Positions 44,837 to 52,409 of a DNA stretch of 64,000 nucleotides are shown here, piece after piece; position 1 is the stretch's first letter, and the number at the start of each line of letters is the position of its first letter. Source of the stretch: Pseudorhodoplanes sinuspersici (GTDB lineage Bacteria; Pseudomonadota; Alphaproteobacteria; Rhizobiales; Xanthobacteraceae); the NCBI RefSeq assembly GCF_002119765.1, contig NZ_CP021112.1, forward strand, positions 4,954,501 through 5,018,500, in the 5' to 3' direction. The notes under the pieces are model-generated. The model made no database searches, had not been told where the DNA came from, and saw only the letters and a program-made list of their open reading frames with translations. Made by a program: the position numbers and the translations under genes.

Positions 44837-45142
44837 CTAGTGAGTCCACTGCCCGCGGCGCTGAAACGCGAAATTATCCGCATAAGCCATCGTGCGCCTT
44901 ACCGGCTCCTGCGGTTCGGATACCTGATAAGGGATGCCATGGCGCTCGCAATAGGCGACCGCCTCTTCCCGCGTCGCAAAGCGCAGGCGCACCTGGCTCT
45001 TCATATCGGTCGATGAGGTCCAGCCCATCAGCGGCTCGACCACACGCGGCGCCTCGGGCTCGAAATCGAGCACCCACAGCTTGGTCTTGGCCGTACCCGA
45101 TTGCATGGCGGTTCGCGCCGGCTTGTAGATGCGTGCGGTCAT
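44837..45142 (-). CDS. ETC complex I accessory subunit (NDUFS4-like)
   Basis: A 101-residue protein. MTARIYKPARTAMQSGTAKT and then WVLDFEPE.PR, GWTSSTDMKSQVRLRF, and AVAYCERHGIPYQV match the NDUFS4/AQDQ subunit that alphaproteobacteria share with mitochondria and that stabilises the NADH-binding module of complex I. The open frame runs 51 codons further upstream, but the family begins at MTARIY, so the ATG at 45142 is chosen. The rest of complex I is encoded elsewhere, which is usual. Confidence 0.9.
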   Translation of the reverse strand: MTARIYKPARTAMQSGTAKTKLWVLDFEPEAPRVVEPLMGWTSSTDMKSQVRLRFATREEAVAYCERHGIPYQVSEPQEPVRRTMAYADNFAFQRRGQWTH

Positions 45143-45346
45143 GGCGGTCTCATGGTCCTCGATACGGGACTGGTACCCGATTTTGGCAAAGCGCTGCAAG
45201 GCGGGCTTTGGTATGGTGCGGAACGTTGGCTCCATCAAAGTTTTTGACATTTTCCGGACGTTTCGGCGCACATTCCGGCGAGAATCTTTCTGCATTCCAC
45301 GTGTTGGGCGGGCACTCCGCCGGGCTGTTAAAACAGGAGGATTGAG

Positions 45347-45472
45347 GTGCTACGCGATCCGTTCAAGTTCTCGGTCCTGATCGGACTGGTTTTCGCGGCC
45401 ATCGTTGCGGGCGGCCTGTCGGTCGTTCACTGGTATGAGCCGGACTCGATCGCCGAGAGAACCAGGCAATAG
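45347..45472 (+). CDS. 41-residue single-pass membrane peptide
   Basis: A short frame starting with GTG, preceded by AGGAGG at 6-nt spacing. It encodes a basic start (LRDPFKF), one membrane helix (SVLIGLVFAAIVAGGLSVVH) and a polar tail ending ERTRQ. The ribosome binding site and the clean helix support a real gene. It ends 5 bp before the convergent DUF2239 gene. Function unknown. Confidence 0.65.
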   Translation: MLRDPFKFSVLIGLVFAAIVAGGLSVVHWYEPDSIAERTRQ

Positions 45473-45476
45473 GGCC

Positions 45477-46052
45477 TCACGCGGCGGCACGGTGAGACGG
45501 TTCGGCCAACCGCCGGGTGTAATCGCGCAGATCACGCGGCCAATGTTCCGTCAGCTCGATGAAACGGCCTTTGTCTCCCGCATACAGGGCGCGTGATGCC
45601 TCCTCATAGCCAGGCTGGTTGCCGAGCATGGCTGACATGAAGCGGTCGGCGGCCTCCTGTGCGTGGCGCACCGATCCTTGCGAACCACCCGACTGCCGTG
45701 CGGCATCGACGAGCTTTCGCAGCGTGACCGAGGCCCCGCCGGGCTGTTCCGCCAGCCATTCCCAGTGCCGCGGCAGCAACGTCACCTCTCGCGCCACGAC
45801 ACCGAGCTTCGGCCGGCCTCGCCTGGTTTCCTCACGGGCTTCCGGCTGAGGGGCAAGACGGGCCGCAATCTCTTCGTCGGACCCACGCAAGTCGAAATCG
45901 ACCTGCCGTCCTGTCCGGTCGTCAAAAGCCAGGATCGTTTCCGGCTCGCCGCGCCTGAGAGCCACCTTGATCGATAAGGCGGCTTCGTGTTGCGGACCTG
46001 AAACCAGCAGGCGTTCGCCGGCAAAGACTGTAAAGGTTGGGGCGTTGTCCAT
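45477..46052 (-). CDS. DUF2239 family protein
   Basis: A 191-residue protein. The N-terminal part (FTVFAGERLLVSGPQHEAAL... TILAFDDRTGRQVDFDLRGS) and the later LLPRHWEWLAEQPGGASVTL match DUF2239 as I remember it. Residues about 86-120 (RGRPKLG then REVTLLPRHWEWL...ASVTLRKLVDAAR) have the strand-helix-helix rhythm of ribbon-helix-helix DNA-binding proteins. The C-terminal 70 residues are helical and Arg/Glu-rich. The ATG at 46052 has GGAG 6 nt upstream. Two identical palindromes flank the predicted promoter, so autoregulation is likely. The function of the family is not known to me. Confidence 0.85.
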   Translation of the reverse strand: MDNAPTFTVFAGERLLVSGPQHEAALSIKVALRRGEPETILAFDDRTGRQVDFDLRGSDEEIAARLAPQPEAREETRRGRPKLGVVAREVTLLPRHWEWLAEQPGGASVTLRKLVDAARQSGGSQGSVRHAQEAADRFMSAMLGNQPGYEEASRALYAGDKGRFIELTEHWPRDLRDYTRRLAEPSHRAAA

Positions 46053-46080
46053 GGAAATCTCCGAGTACTCCATGGAGTTT

Positions 46081-46118
46081 TACCCGGGTATTTATATCGC
46101 AGTCAATATACCCGGGTA
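46081..46118 (-). promoter_or_regulatory. Promoter with tandem TACCCGGGTA operators
   Basis: The 10-bp perfect palindrome TACCCGGGTA occurs at 46081-46090 and 46109-46118, 28 bp centre to centre. On the minus strand TTGACT lies directly after the upstream copy, and a poor -10 (TAAAAC) overlaps the downstream copy after 18 nt. Two sites placed on the -35 and -10 sides of one promoter are typical of repression by a small dimeric regulator. The DUF2239 gene starts 29 bp downstream. Confidence 0.6.
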
Positions 46119-46266
46119 AAATCAAATCAGGAAACAACCTGTGCGGCTGTTCGCGTTCGGAATCTCATCGTCACTTCAGCCGAAAATCGCCTGAAATTTC
46201 TTCAGCAAGGCAAGCGCAGCTTGCGGCGCGGGTTCGAAATCCCTATGCATTCGCGATCCATCGGTT

Positions 46267-46343
46267 CGGGGCATAGCGCAGCCTGGTAGCGCATCTGCTT
46301 TGGGAGCAGAGGGTCGCAAGTTCGAATCTTGCTGCCCCGACCA
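46267..46343 (+). tRNA. tRNA-Pro (TGG), prophage integration site
   Basis: The acceptor stem CGGGGCA pairs with TGCCCCG, then discriminator A and an encoded CCA. The anticodon stem-loop TCTGC-TTTGGGA-GCAGA gives anticodon TGG. The gene is complete and lies 200 bp before a tyrosine recombinase gene, the normal arrangement when a phage has integrated into the 3' half of a tRNA and restored it. Confidence 0.97.
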
Positions 46344-46431
46344 ACAACCCCTTTGAAAATATAGGGTTTTTCCTTGCAGGCGACGCCGATGGCGCGGCCG
46401 CTAGATACCTGCAAGTGCATCGAAATGCATC

Positions 46432-46454
46432 TTGCGGGACACAAAGTCCCGCAA
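46432..46454. promoter_or_regulatory. Hairpin/repeat next to attL, possible integrase arm sites
   Basis: TTGCGGGAC and GTCCCGCAA form a perfect 9-bp stem around ACAAA. The motif AAAGTCCC-like is repeated directly after it (AAAGTCCCAC at 46453-46462). Short repeats beside a tRNA attachment site are often arm-type binding sites for the integrase; a leader hairpin for the integrase mRNA is the alternative. Confidence 0.35.
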
Positions 46455-46543
46455 AAGTCCCACCAGATGTTCGCGCGGTGTTCCTGCCTGCGCTCATCCC
46501 GCCTTTAGTCGCCCTCTTCTTTTTAACAGTGTGGAGTTGCGTA

Positions 46544-47662
46544 ATGTCGAAGCCGGCAAATGCGGACGTGCGTTCTCTTTGGGCATCCTGGTACGAGCCG
46601 GTCGCAGCCGCGCCGGGGTTACCGGTTCCCGTCAACCAGAACACTCCACCGGCGATCGCTGACAACGACAATCGTCCAGCCCTCGCGGGCTCCTATGACG
46701 GCACCCTTGCTGCCCTGGTCGACTGCTACCTCACAGACCCGGTATCGCCATTCCATATCACGCGCCACTTCACCAAGATCTCCTACCGGAACCTGTGCCG
46801 CCGGCTGGTGGCCGAACACGGCGACGTCCGGATTGCCGAACTGAAGTACCGCAGCCTTCTGGAGTGGCAGCGGTCTTGGGCGGCCACCGGCCAGGTGGCG
46901 ATGACGCATGCGCTGTTCGCGATGCTCCGGATCACAATCCGATTCGGCTCGACTATTCTTGAGCAGCAGGATTGCGAGCGCGCCTCCGCCATTCTCCATA
47001 GCCTCCGGGTGCCCGTGGCAAAACCGCGCCGGGAGCGCATCACGCTCGAGCAGGTGCTTGCGGTCTGCGACCGGGCCTACGAGGCCGGCCGCCCCTCGAT
47101 CGCCATGGCCCAGAAGCTGCAGTTTGCTGCCACCCTTCGGCAGAAGGACGTGATCGGTGAATGGGTGCCGATGAGCGAGCCCGGCACCACGGATATCTTC
47201 GACGGGCAAAAGAAGTGGCTTCGCGGTATTCGCTGGGAAGAGATCGATGACAATCTGATCCTGCGCCACGTCACCAGCAAGCGGCAGAAGGAAATCGTTG
47301 TCGACCTGACCGTTGATCCGCTCGTCTTCAACGAGATCCAGCGCATCGGCCACAAGCCGACCAGCGGTCCTGTGATCGTGTCGGAGACAACACGCCGCCC
47401 CTACACAGCGCACGAATTCCGGCGGCACTGGCGCAACATCGCCACAGCCGCCGGCGTGCCGGCAAACGTGCGCAACATGGACTCCCGCGCCGGTGCGATC
47501 ACGGAGGCAGCGGAAGCCGGTGTCCCGCTCAGCGTCATTCAACACGCGGCCGCGCACAGCAGCACCGATCAGACCGCCGACTACGCGCGCGTCGACGCGG
47601 CACGACAAATCCGAACATCAATGGAGGCGCGCGTCGCAGCGCGTAAGCAGGTAGGGAGCTAG
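46544..47662 (+). CDS. int: Tyrosine recombinase (phage integrase)
   Basis: A 372-residue protein. A poorly conserved N-terminal DNA-binding half (about residues 50-150) precedes the catalytic domain: Arg199 in TLRQKDVIGEW, the beta-hairpin Lys in TSKRQKE (about 246), Arg315 in NMDSRAG, His338 in AAAHSS and nucleophile Tyr347 in TADYARV. The box II His (HxxR) is replaced by Met312, a departure from lambda-type enzymes. It should catalyse integration into tRNA-Pro. The start has GGAG 8 nt before the ATG at 46544; the longer frame upstream covers the hairpin near attL and is rejected. Confidence 0.88.
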   Translation: MSKPANADVRSLWASWYEPVAAAPGLPVPVNQNTPPAIADNDNRPALAGSYDGTLAALVDCYLTDPVSPFHITRHFTKISYRNLCRRLVAEHGDVRIAELKYRSLLEWQRSWAATGQVAMTHALFAMLRITIRFGSTILEQQDCERASAILHSLRVPVAKPRRERITLEQVLAVCDRAYEAGRPSIAMAQKLQFAATLRQKDVIGEWVPMSEPGTTDIFDGQKKWLRGIRWEEIDDNLILRHVTSKRQKEIVVDLTVDPLVFNEIQRIGHKPTSGPVIVSETTRRPYTAHEFRRHWRNIATAAGVPANVRNMDSRAGAITEAAEAGVPLSVIQHAAAHSSTDQTADYARVDAARQIRTSMEARVAARKQVGS

Positions 47663-47664
47663 CG

Positions 47665-47916
47665 ATGCAGATTGGTCGGGTCAAAAACGCCACACGAGTG
47701 CTGGGCAAGTCCCAGGGCTACATGGGCCTGCCTCTGCGAGACGAGATGATCAATTGCTCGGTAGGCGGCGAAGGTACGCCCTGCATGACTACGGCCTGGC
47801 ATCCCACTCCGAAAGAACTTGAGGCGCTGCACGCAGGTGCGCCAGTCCACGTGCGGATCATTGGCACGGCACACCCACCCATCATGGTCGAAGTCGGGGA
47901 GATTCCAGGTGAGTGA
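47665..47916 (+). CDS. Prophage hypothetical protein
   Basis: An 83-residue soluble protein starting 2 bp after the integrase stop codon, with GGGAG 6 nt before the ATG. It contains WHPTPKELEALHAGAPVHVR and IIGTAHPPIMVEVG. I do not recognise the fold, but this kind of short protein (HP..LEALNAG..V.L..LG..HPP.....) is frequent in phages of Rhizobiales. Its end overlaps the next gene by 8 bp. Likely part of the early operon. Confidence 0.7.
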   Translation: MQIGRVKNATRVLGKSQGYMGLPLRDEMINCSVGGEGTPCMTTAWHPTPKELEALHAGAPVHVRIIGTAHPPIMVEVGEIPGE

Positions 47917-48340
47917 ATATCACGGTCACATGACGATGGAGGACGGCAGCCATGTGCCGCTCTCTGCGGAGACGGCAAAGGAGTTGTTGGATGCCGCAAA
48001 GGCAGCGCAAGCCGATCGCGCGAAGCGGATGCCAGACGATCATTCCGCCCTGAAGGCGATGTTCGATGCCTGGCAGCGCCTCAAAGAACTCGGCTGGCGT
48101 GATGGCGACCACGCGCCCAAAGACGGCACGACGTTTGAGAGCATCGAGATCGGCAGCACCGGCATATTCGATTGCTCCTATTCCCTCTGCGGATTCTGGG
48201 TCGCAGACGGCGGCGATATGTGGCCCTCGCACCCCATCCTATTTCGCCTCAAGCCCGAAGACGAAGCGAAGCGCAAAGCCAAGATGGCAGAAGCGGCCGC
48301 CCGTTTTCGCGATGAAGCAACAATGATCGGGCGTTACTGA
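47909..48340 (+). CDS. Prophage hypothetical protein
   Basis: A 143-residue protein with a GTG start, preceded by GGGGAG at 7-nt spacing. The N-terminal region is helical (ETAKELLDAAKAAQADRAKR). The middle GWRDGDHAPKDGTTFESIEI and CGFWVADGGDMWPSHPILFR resemble short beta-rich segments of phage DUF551-like proteins (an impression only). The stop codon overlaps the methyltransferase start by 1 bp. The open frame extends upstream of 47909 but lies within the preceding gene. Confidence 0.68.
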   Translation: MSEYHGHMTMEDGSHVPLSAETAKELLDAAKAAQADRAKRMPDDHSALKAMFDAWQRLKELGWRDGDHAPKDGTTFESIEIGSTGIFDCSYSLCGFWVADGGDMWPSHPILFRLKPEDEAKRKAKMAEAAARFRDEATMIGRY

Positions 48341-49470
48341 TGGCCGTGCGCATCCTGAATGGCGACTGCCGCACTGTACTTTCATCACTGCCCGATGAGA
48401 GCGTGCACTGCGTCGTGACCTCGCCGCCCTACTTCGGGCTGCGAGATTACGGGGCTGAGGGGCAGATAGGTCTTGAACCCACGCCTGAGGCCTTCGTCTG
48501 CGAAATGACCTCCCTCTTCCGGGAGGCGCGGCGAGTGCTCCGGGATGACGGCACGCTTTGGCTCAACCTGGGCGACAGCTACGCCGGCAGCGGGCGCGGC
48601 GGGAATCCGGCCGACAGCCCCCATCAGAAACAACGGACCAACGCCGGATCGCTCACGGTCATCGGCGGAACTGCTCGAGAAGCCGCCGCCTCGATATCCG
48701 CTGGCGATGACAGGCACTACGGCTTCAAGCCCAAAGACCTGATCGGTGTCCCGTGGCGCGTGGCCTTCGCACTTCAAGCGGATGGCTGGTATCTTAGAGA
48801 CGCGATCGTCTGGGCAAAGCCCAATGGAATGCCTGGCAGTCAGGATGATCGCTGCACGTCGTCTTATGAAATGGTGTTCCAAATGTCCAAGTCACGGACG
48901 TATTGGAGCGACTTCGACGCGATCAAAACCCCTCCTCGCGAATCCACCCTGATCCGAACTGCGCAGGATGTGCAGGCACAGGCGGGCAGCCACAGAGCAA
49001 ACGGCGGCGGGAAGACGAACGGAGCCATGAAAGCGGTGGGCGGACTCACCGGCGCGGCGCAGGGGCGCCACTCGCTTGGCGAGAACGTGCCGCCGAAAGA
49101 ACGACGGTCAGATAAGCAGCGTGGTCATAGCCGCAGGCACAATGGCTTCAATGATCGCTGGGACGCAATGTCGGTGGCGGAGCAGCAATCCCGCCCGGCC
49201 ATGATGCGCAATGTCTGGTTCGTCGCGCCGGCGCAATACAAGGAAGCGCACTACGCGGTGATGCCGGACGAGATCGCGCGCCGCTGCATTCTCGCGGGGT
49301 GCCCAGAGGGCGGAACGGTTCTTGATCCTTTCGGCGGCGCCGGAACAACCGGCTTAGTTGCCGACCGTCTAGGACGCGACGCAATCCTAATCGAACTCAA
49401 TCCGAAAAACGTGGCGATGGCACGCCGGCGCATTGAGCGCGAGGCCGGTCTCTTCGCTGCAGTCAGTTAA
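48340..49470 (+). CDS. DNA methyltransferase, beta class (N4-cytosine or N6-adenine)
   Basis: A 376-residue SAM-dependent DNA methyltransferase. Catalytic motif IV TSPPYFGLRDYG is near the N-terminus (residues 27-38) and the SAM-binding motif I DPFGGAGTTG near the C-terminus (from about residue 329), so the order is that of the beta class. The SPPY form is common in N4-cytosine enzymes but also occurs in N6-adenine ones. Between them lies a roughly 150-residue target-recognition region. No restriction enzyme is adjacent, so it is an orphan that may protect phage DNA from host cleavage. The target sequence is unknown. Confidence 0.92.
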   Translation: MAVRILNGDCRTVLSSLPDESVHCVVTSPPYFGLRDYGAEGQIGLEPTPEAFVCEMTSLFREARRVLRDDGTLWLNLGDSYAGSGRGGNPADSPHQKQRTNAGSLTVIGGTAREAAASISAGDDRHYGFKPKDLIGVPWRVAFALQADGWYLRDAIVWAKPNGMPGSQDDRCTSSYEMVFQMSKSRTYWSDFDAIKTPPRESTLIRTAQDVQAQAGSHRANGGGKTNGAMKAVGGLTGAAQGRHSLGENVPPKERRSDKQRGHSRRHNGFNDRWDAMSVAEQQSRPAMMRNVWFVAPAQYKEAHYAVMPDEIARRCILAGCPEGGTVLDPFGGAGTTGLVADRLGRDAILIELNPKNVAMARRRIEREAGLFAAVS

Positions 49471-49507
49471 TTACGAGACTGTTAGGCACAAATTTGGGGA
49501 GATTTCG

Positions 49508-49726
49508 GTGAGACCAAGAGACGCAAAGAGCGACAACGACCTTATGAAGCTGAAGCGAGACAACCTCAGTGTCGGCGATTACTGGATCTTGCATTCCGGC
49601 GATCACGTCACGATCACCCACCAGGCGGTTGGTGAAGCTCCGGTTGCGCAGATCAGGGTGCCGCGCACGACCTTGAACAAGTTAGTGGACTGGTACACGC
49701 GCGAGCAGACCACCCGTACCGAGTGA
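49508..49726 (+). CDS. Small prophage protein
   Basis: A 72-residue protein, GTG start with GGGGAG 6 nt upstream. It contains LSVGDYWILHSGDHVTITHQ and IRVPRTTLNKLVDWYTREQ, a short beta-rich part followed by a helix. Not recognised. It follows the methyltransferase gene by 37 bp. Confidence 0.6.
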   Translation: MRPRDAKSDNDLMKLKRDNLSVGDYWILHSGDHVTITHQAVGEAPVAQIRVPRTTLNKLVDWYTREQTTRTE

Positions 49727-49742
49727 CAAAGGGAGGAATCGA

Positions 49743-49940
49743 ATGGCTTCTTGTTGGGTTATCGGCCGCAAAACCACCCTCGCCGGCAACGGACATGAGG
49801 TGCTGTCGCAGCCATTTATCGTGTTCGAGACGGAAGACGAGGCTGACGCCGCCTGCGACATGGTTGAGCGGGTTTCAGGCGAGCGACCAATGAAGGCCGA
49901 GGCCGCGCTCTATCGCTGCTTCGTCAATCCAGTCCCGTGA
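49743..49940 (+). CDS. Small prophage protein
   Basis: A 65-residue protein with GGGAGGAA before the ATG. It has a beta-alpha rhythm (SCWVIGRKTTLAGNGHEVL, then PFIVFETEDEADAACDMVER) reminiscent of small ferredoxin-like folds, but no family is recognised. Part of the closely packed early operon. Confidence 0.6.
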   Translation: MASCWVIGRKTTLAGNGHEVLSQPFIVFETEDEADAACDMVERVSGERPMKAEAALYRCFVNPVP

Positions 49941-49952
49941 CGAGAGGTCAAC

Positions 49953-50321
49953 ATGGCAGAACCACAACTTAAAGCTCTCTGGCGTGGCCATGAGGTCGAC
50001 GGTCTACCGCGCGAGACATTACTTGAAATAATAGATCACCTTGGTCGCGAATTGGAGAGTTCGCGAGCCCGCGCAAAATCCGATCGTGATTTTCTACTCT
50101 TGCTGGAACGGAGCCACTTCGGGAGGCACGCGAGGTTCGGCGACTGCAAGCCAAACGAAGTCTATATCGGCTCTGGCGTATTCGCCGCGTTTGACGCGGA
50201 TGGGATACCGAACAACATTCGTCTTCGAGACGGCAACGGAGGATCGATGCGTTTTGATGGCGGTGGCGTGTCAATTCTTCATGGCGCTGCGGCGGAATGG
50301 CAATCACGGCAGCGGCGATAA
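49953..50321 (+). CDS. Prophage hypothetical protein
   Basis: A 122-residue soluble protein with GAGAGG before the ATG. Residues about 18-50 are predicted helical and charged (ETLLEIIDHLGRELESSRAR); the remainder is Gly-rich and beta-like (GSGVFAAFDADGIPNNIRLR). I do not recognise it. The next gene follows after 19 bp. Confidence 0.62.
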   Translation: MAEPQLKALWRGHEVDGLPRETLLEIIDHLGRELESSRARAKSDRDFLLLLERSHFGRHARFGDCKPNEVYIGSGVFAAFDADGIPNNIRLRDGNGGSMRFDGGGVSILHGAAAEWQSRQRR

Positions 50322-50340
50322 CCAGAGGGAAATACAGCGC

Positions 50341-50979
50341 ATGACAGAGCCTAAAACCAAAGGCAAGGGAGCCACGGTAGCCTATCTGCTGGCGAACAAA
50401 GATTTTGCCGGCGATGTCTGCTTGCCGTGGCCCTTTTCAAAGAACGAATACGGCTATGGTCACTTCGGCCATCTCGGCAAACAACACAAGGCGCACCGTT
50501 TCATGTGCGAGTTGGTGCATGGGCCGGCACCCTCGCCCGCGCACCAGGCCGCCCACTCTTGCGGCAACGGCTATCTCGGCTGTGTGAACCCTCGCCATCT
50601 GTCATGGAAAACGGCCACGGAGAACCAGCTCGACCGGGCGGTGCACGGGACAACGAAGCGGAAGGGGCCGCGGGCGACGCTGACAGACCAACAAGTTGCC
50701 GAGATCCGCGACCTAGAAGGCAAGATGACCAACACGGCTATCGCCGCTCGATACGGCGTCCACCGCGAAACGGTCGGCAATATCCTTCGCGGCATTAGCT
50801 GGAAGGGCGAGATGATCAATCCGAACCGGAACTTTGATCCTCAGATCCGCCAGCAGATGGTCAGGCGCGCGAAAGAAATGCGCGACAGCGGAAAGACGTT
50901 GAAGTCGATCGGAGAGACCTTGGGCATCTCACGGACTGGCGCCGGCTGGTTCGTTCAAGAAGCCGAAGGCAAGCGCTGA
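50341..50979 (+). CDS. HNH endonuclease with C-terminal helix-turn-helix segments
   Basis: A 212-residue protein. The N-terminal part has the HNH pattern HRFMCELVHG...HSCGNGYLGCVNPRHLSW, in which His, Cys and Asn residues fit metal binding and catalysis of the HNH_3 type. After about residue 105 follow two helix-turn-helix-like segments: TNTAIAARYGVHRETVGNIL and TLKSIGETLGISRTGAGWFV. This layout resembles free-standing homing endonucleases of phages. AGAGGG precedes the ATG at 50341; the frame is open upstream but overlaps the previous gene. It might act in phage DNA replication, packaging or as a selfish gene. Confidence 0.82.
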   Translation: MTEPKTKGKGATVAYLLANKDFAGDVCLPWPFSKNEYGYGHFGHLGKQHKAHRFMCELVHGPAPSPAHQAAHSCGNGYLGCVNPRHLSWKTATENQLDRAVHGTTKRKGPRATLTDQQVAEIRDLEGKMTNTAIAARYGVHRETVGNILRGISWKGEMINPNRNFDPQIRQQMVRRAKEMRDSGKTLKSIGETLGISRTGAGWFVQEAEGKR

Positions 50980-51011
50980 ATTTCAGTTAACACGGACCAG
51001 GAGATGCGAGA

Positions 51012-51296
51012 ATGAGCCCGGAAGACCAAAACTATTGCCACCGACTCATGGAGGCGGCTGATGAGTTTCTTTCGAGCCTCAACCCCCACGATATGAAAGG
51101 CGCCATTAACTGGGGCGATCTCGGCTGCTCTCTGGTCGAACGAGTGGAGATGTTTGACGGTTCAGGCCAGATCGAAACTGCCTTTCGCGTGATCGTCGAA
51201 GAAGCAGACCCGGGATCGTTTGAATTGGCTGCCGCGGTCCATAACGCACTGTCTGGCGCGGGCTTCAAGAACATAGAAGTTCAATGCGAATGGTAA
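51012..51296 (+). CDS. Prophage hypothetical protein
   Basis: A 94-residue acidic protein with AGGAGA before the ATG. The sequence includes DQNYCHRLMEAADEFLSSLN and ETAFRVIVEEADPGSFELAA. A helix-rich soluble protein that is not recognised; high Glu/Asp content is common in phage inhibitors of host proteins, but this is speculation. Confidence 0.62.
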   Translation: MSPEDQNYCHRLMEAADEFLSSLNPHDMKGAINWGDLGCSLVERVEMFDGSGQIETAFRVIVEEADPGSFELAAAVHNALSGAGFKNIEVQCEW

Positions 51297-51320
51297 CGTG
51301 TCGGTAACAACGGAGAGATC

Positions 51321-51491
51321 ATGACCACGAAAGAGCTTGCGAGATCAATCCTCGCGCTGAACTACGGCGAACTGAAATCGGTCGGCAAAGACTTCGCCGA
51401 AGCCATCAAGGACAAGGATGCCAGGCCCAAACTTGATACGGCCGAGGAGTTCGCCGACCTTCTTTTCGATTGGGCTGAGGCTCAAACGTGA
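51321..51491 (+). CDS. Small prophage protein
   Basis: A 56-residue helical protein (TTKELARSILALNYGELKSV, later AEEFADLLFDWAEAQT) with GGAGAGATC directly before the ATG. It is too short for recognition. The closely placed neighbours and a good ribosome binding site support it as a gene. Confidence 0.6.
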   Translation: MTTKELARSILALNYGELKSVGKDFAEAIKDKDARPKLDTAEEFADLLFDWAEAQT

Positions 51492-51526
51492 GCAGCGCAG
51501 ACAGGCCGTATACGCAGGAGAGACAA

Positions 51527-51748
51527 ATGGATGTCGAGTTCAAGTTAGGTGACCGCGTAAAGATGGCCCCGACCTGCCCCCATTACAGCGACGAATGGAG
51601 GCAATGGGAGGGATTCGTGACCGGTATGGGCGTGATCGCTCGTACCGGCGCTGTCACGCTTATCGTTTCGGACTTTTGGCCCCCTCGCGATCACGGTGAT
51701 TTTGTCGATGGATTTTCGCCGGACGAATTGGTCGCGGTTACTCAGTAG
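51527..51748 (+). CDS. Small prophage protein
   Basis: A 73-residue protein. VEFKLGDRVKMAPTCPHYSD and RTGAVTLIVSDFWPPRDHGD suggest a small beta-barrel (SH3- or KOW-like) domain. AGGAGAGAC stands before the ATG at 51527. A GTG at 51488 overlapping the previous stop codon (GTGA) is a possible alternative start. Confidence 0.6.
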   Translation: MDVEFKLGDRVKMAPTCPHYSDEWRQWEGFVTGMGVIARTGAVTLIVSDFWPPRDHGDFVDGFSPDELVAVTQ

Positions 51749-51754
51749 TCTGCC

Positions 51755-51946
51755 ATGCAGAAACAGCAAACATCAGCGGTCCCGATCTACTGCGCATCGT
51801 GCAGACAAGAAATTGTGATGCCGTGCACTTACGTCGTCAGAACATGGCCTAGCGGCCCCTACCACTTGGGTTGCGAGCCGACGCTTGGCTATTATCGCAA
51901 TGCTGGGGACCGCGCTGTCATCACATCACCAACGGAGCCGAAATGA
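51755..51946 (+). CDS. Small Cys-containing prophage protein
   Basis: A 63-residue protein with CASCRQEIVMPC near the N-terminus and GCEPTLGYY later, so four Cys and one His that could bind zinc. The ribosome binding site is weak, so the call is less certain. Its stop codon overlaps the next start codon by 4 bp (ATGA), which supports translation of both. Confidence 0.5.
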   Translation: MQKQQTSAVPIYCASCRQEIVMPCTYVVRTWPSGPYHLGCEPTLGYYRNAGDRAVITSPTEPK

Positions 51947-52200
51947 GAATCGATTTCGCGTCACCACAGAGCGTCATAGCCGGCATCAACGCGAGGGACG
52001 CCGAGATCGATCGGCTGCGGGCGGCGCTGCGCTTAGGGTGCGGCGCGGCAATCAACAGCCTCCCTCCTGGACAGCGAGAGTGGTCTCCGGAAAGCGGCAT
52101 CGGCGCTATGCTCAAAGCACTGGGGTGCGAAGCAACGGTCTATGGTGACGACGTTCGCGCGGCCTTGGGCAGTAATGAGCAGACAACCACGGAGAAATGA
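51943..52200 (+). CDS. Small prophage protein
   Basis: An 85-residue protein with GGAG 5 nt before the ATG, coupled to the previous gene. VIAGINARDAEIDRLRAALR is a short coiled-coil segment; GIGAMLKALGCEATVYGDDV follows. Not recognised. Confidence 0.58.
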   Translation: MRIDFASPQSVIAGINARDAEIDRLRAALRLGCGAAINSLPPGQREWSPESGIGAMLKALGCEATVYGDDVRAALGSNEQTTTEK

Positions 52201-52201
52201 G

Positions 52202-52396
52202 ATGGCGAAAACGCCAAAACCTCTTGCTGAATTGTCCTACTCTTGGGTCGGTGCCGGCATCAACACGTTGGATGCATCACGGTGGACAGTCTGGATGGCG
52301 AAGCTGTTCGGCCGCCGCTTTACCGGCGAGGACATGAACAAGACCATTGTCGGCTATGAGTGGCGCGGGAAGCTCTATCTAACCGACTATCACTGA
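52202..52396 (+). CDS. Small prophage protein
   Basis: A 64-residue basic protein (many Lys, Arg and Trp: SRWTVWMAKLFGRRFTGEDM, later VGYEWRGKLYLTDYH). GGAGAAATGAG precedes the ATG at 52202, 2 bp after the previous stop codon. Not recognised. Confidence 0.58.
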   Translation: MAKTPKPLAELSYSWVGAGINTLDASRWTVWMAKLFGRRFTGEDMNKTIVGYEWRGKLYLTDYH

Positions 52397-52409
52397 TAAG
52401 CGAGTAGCC

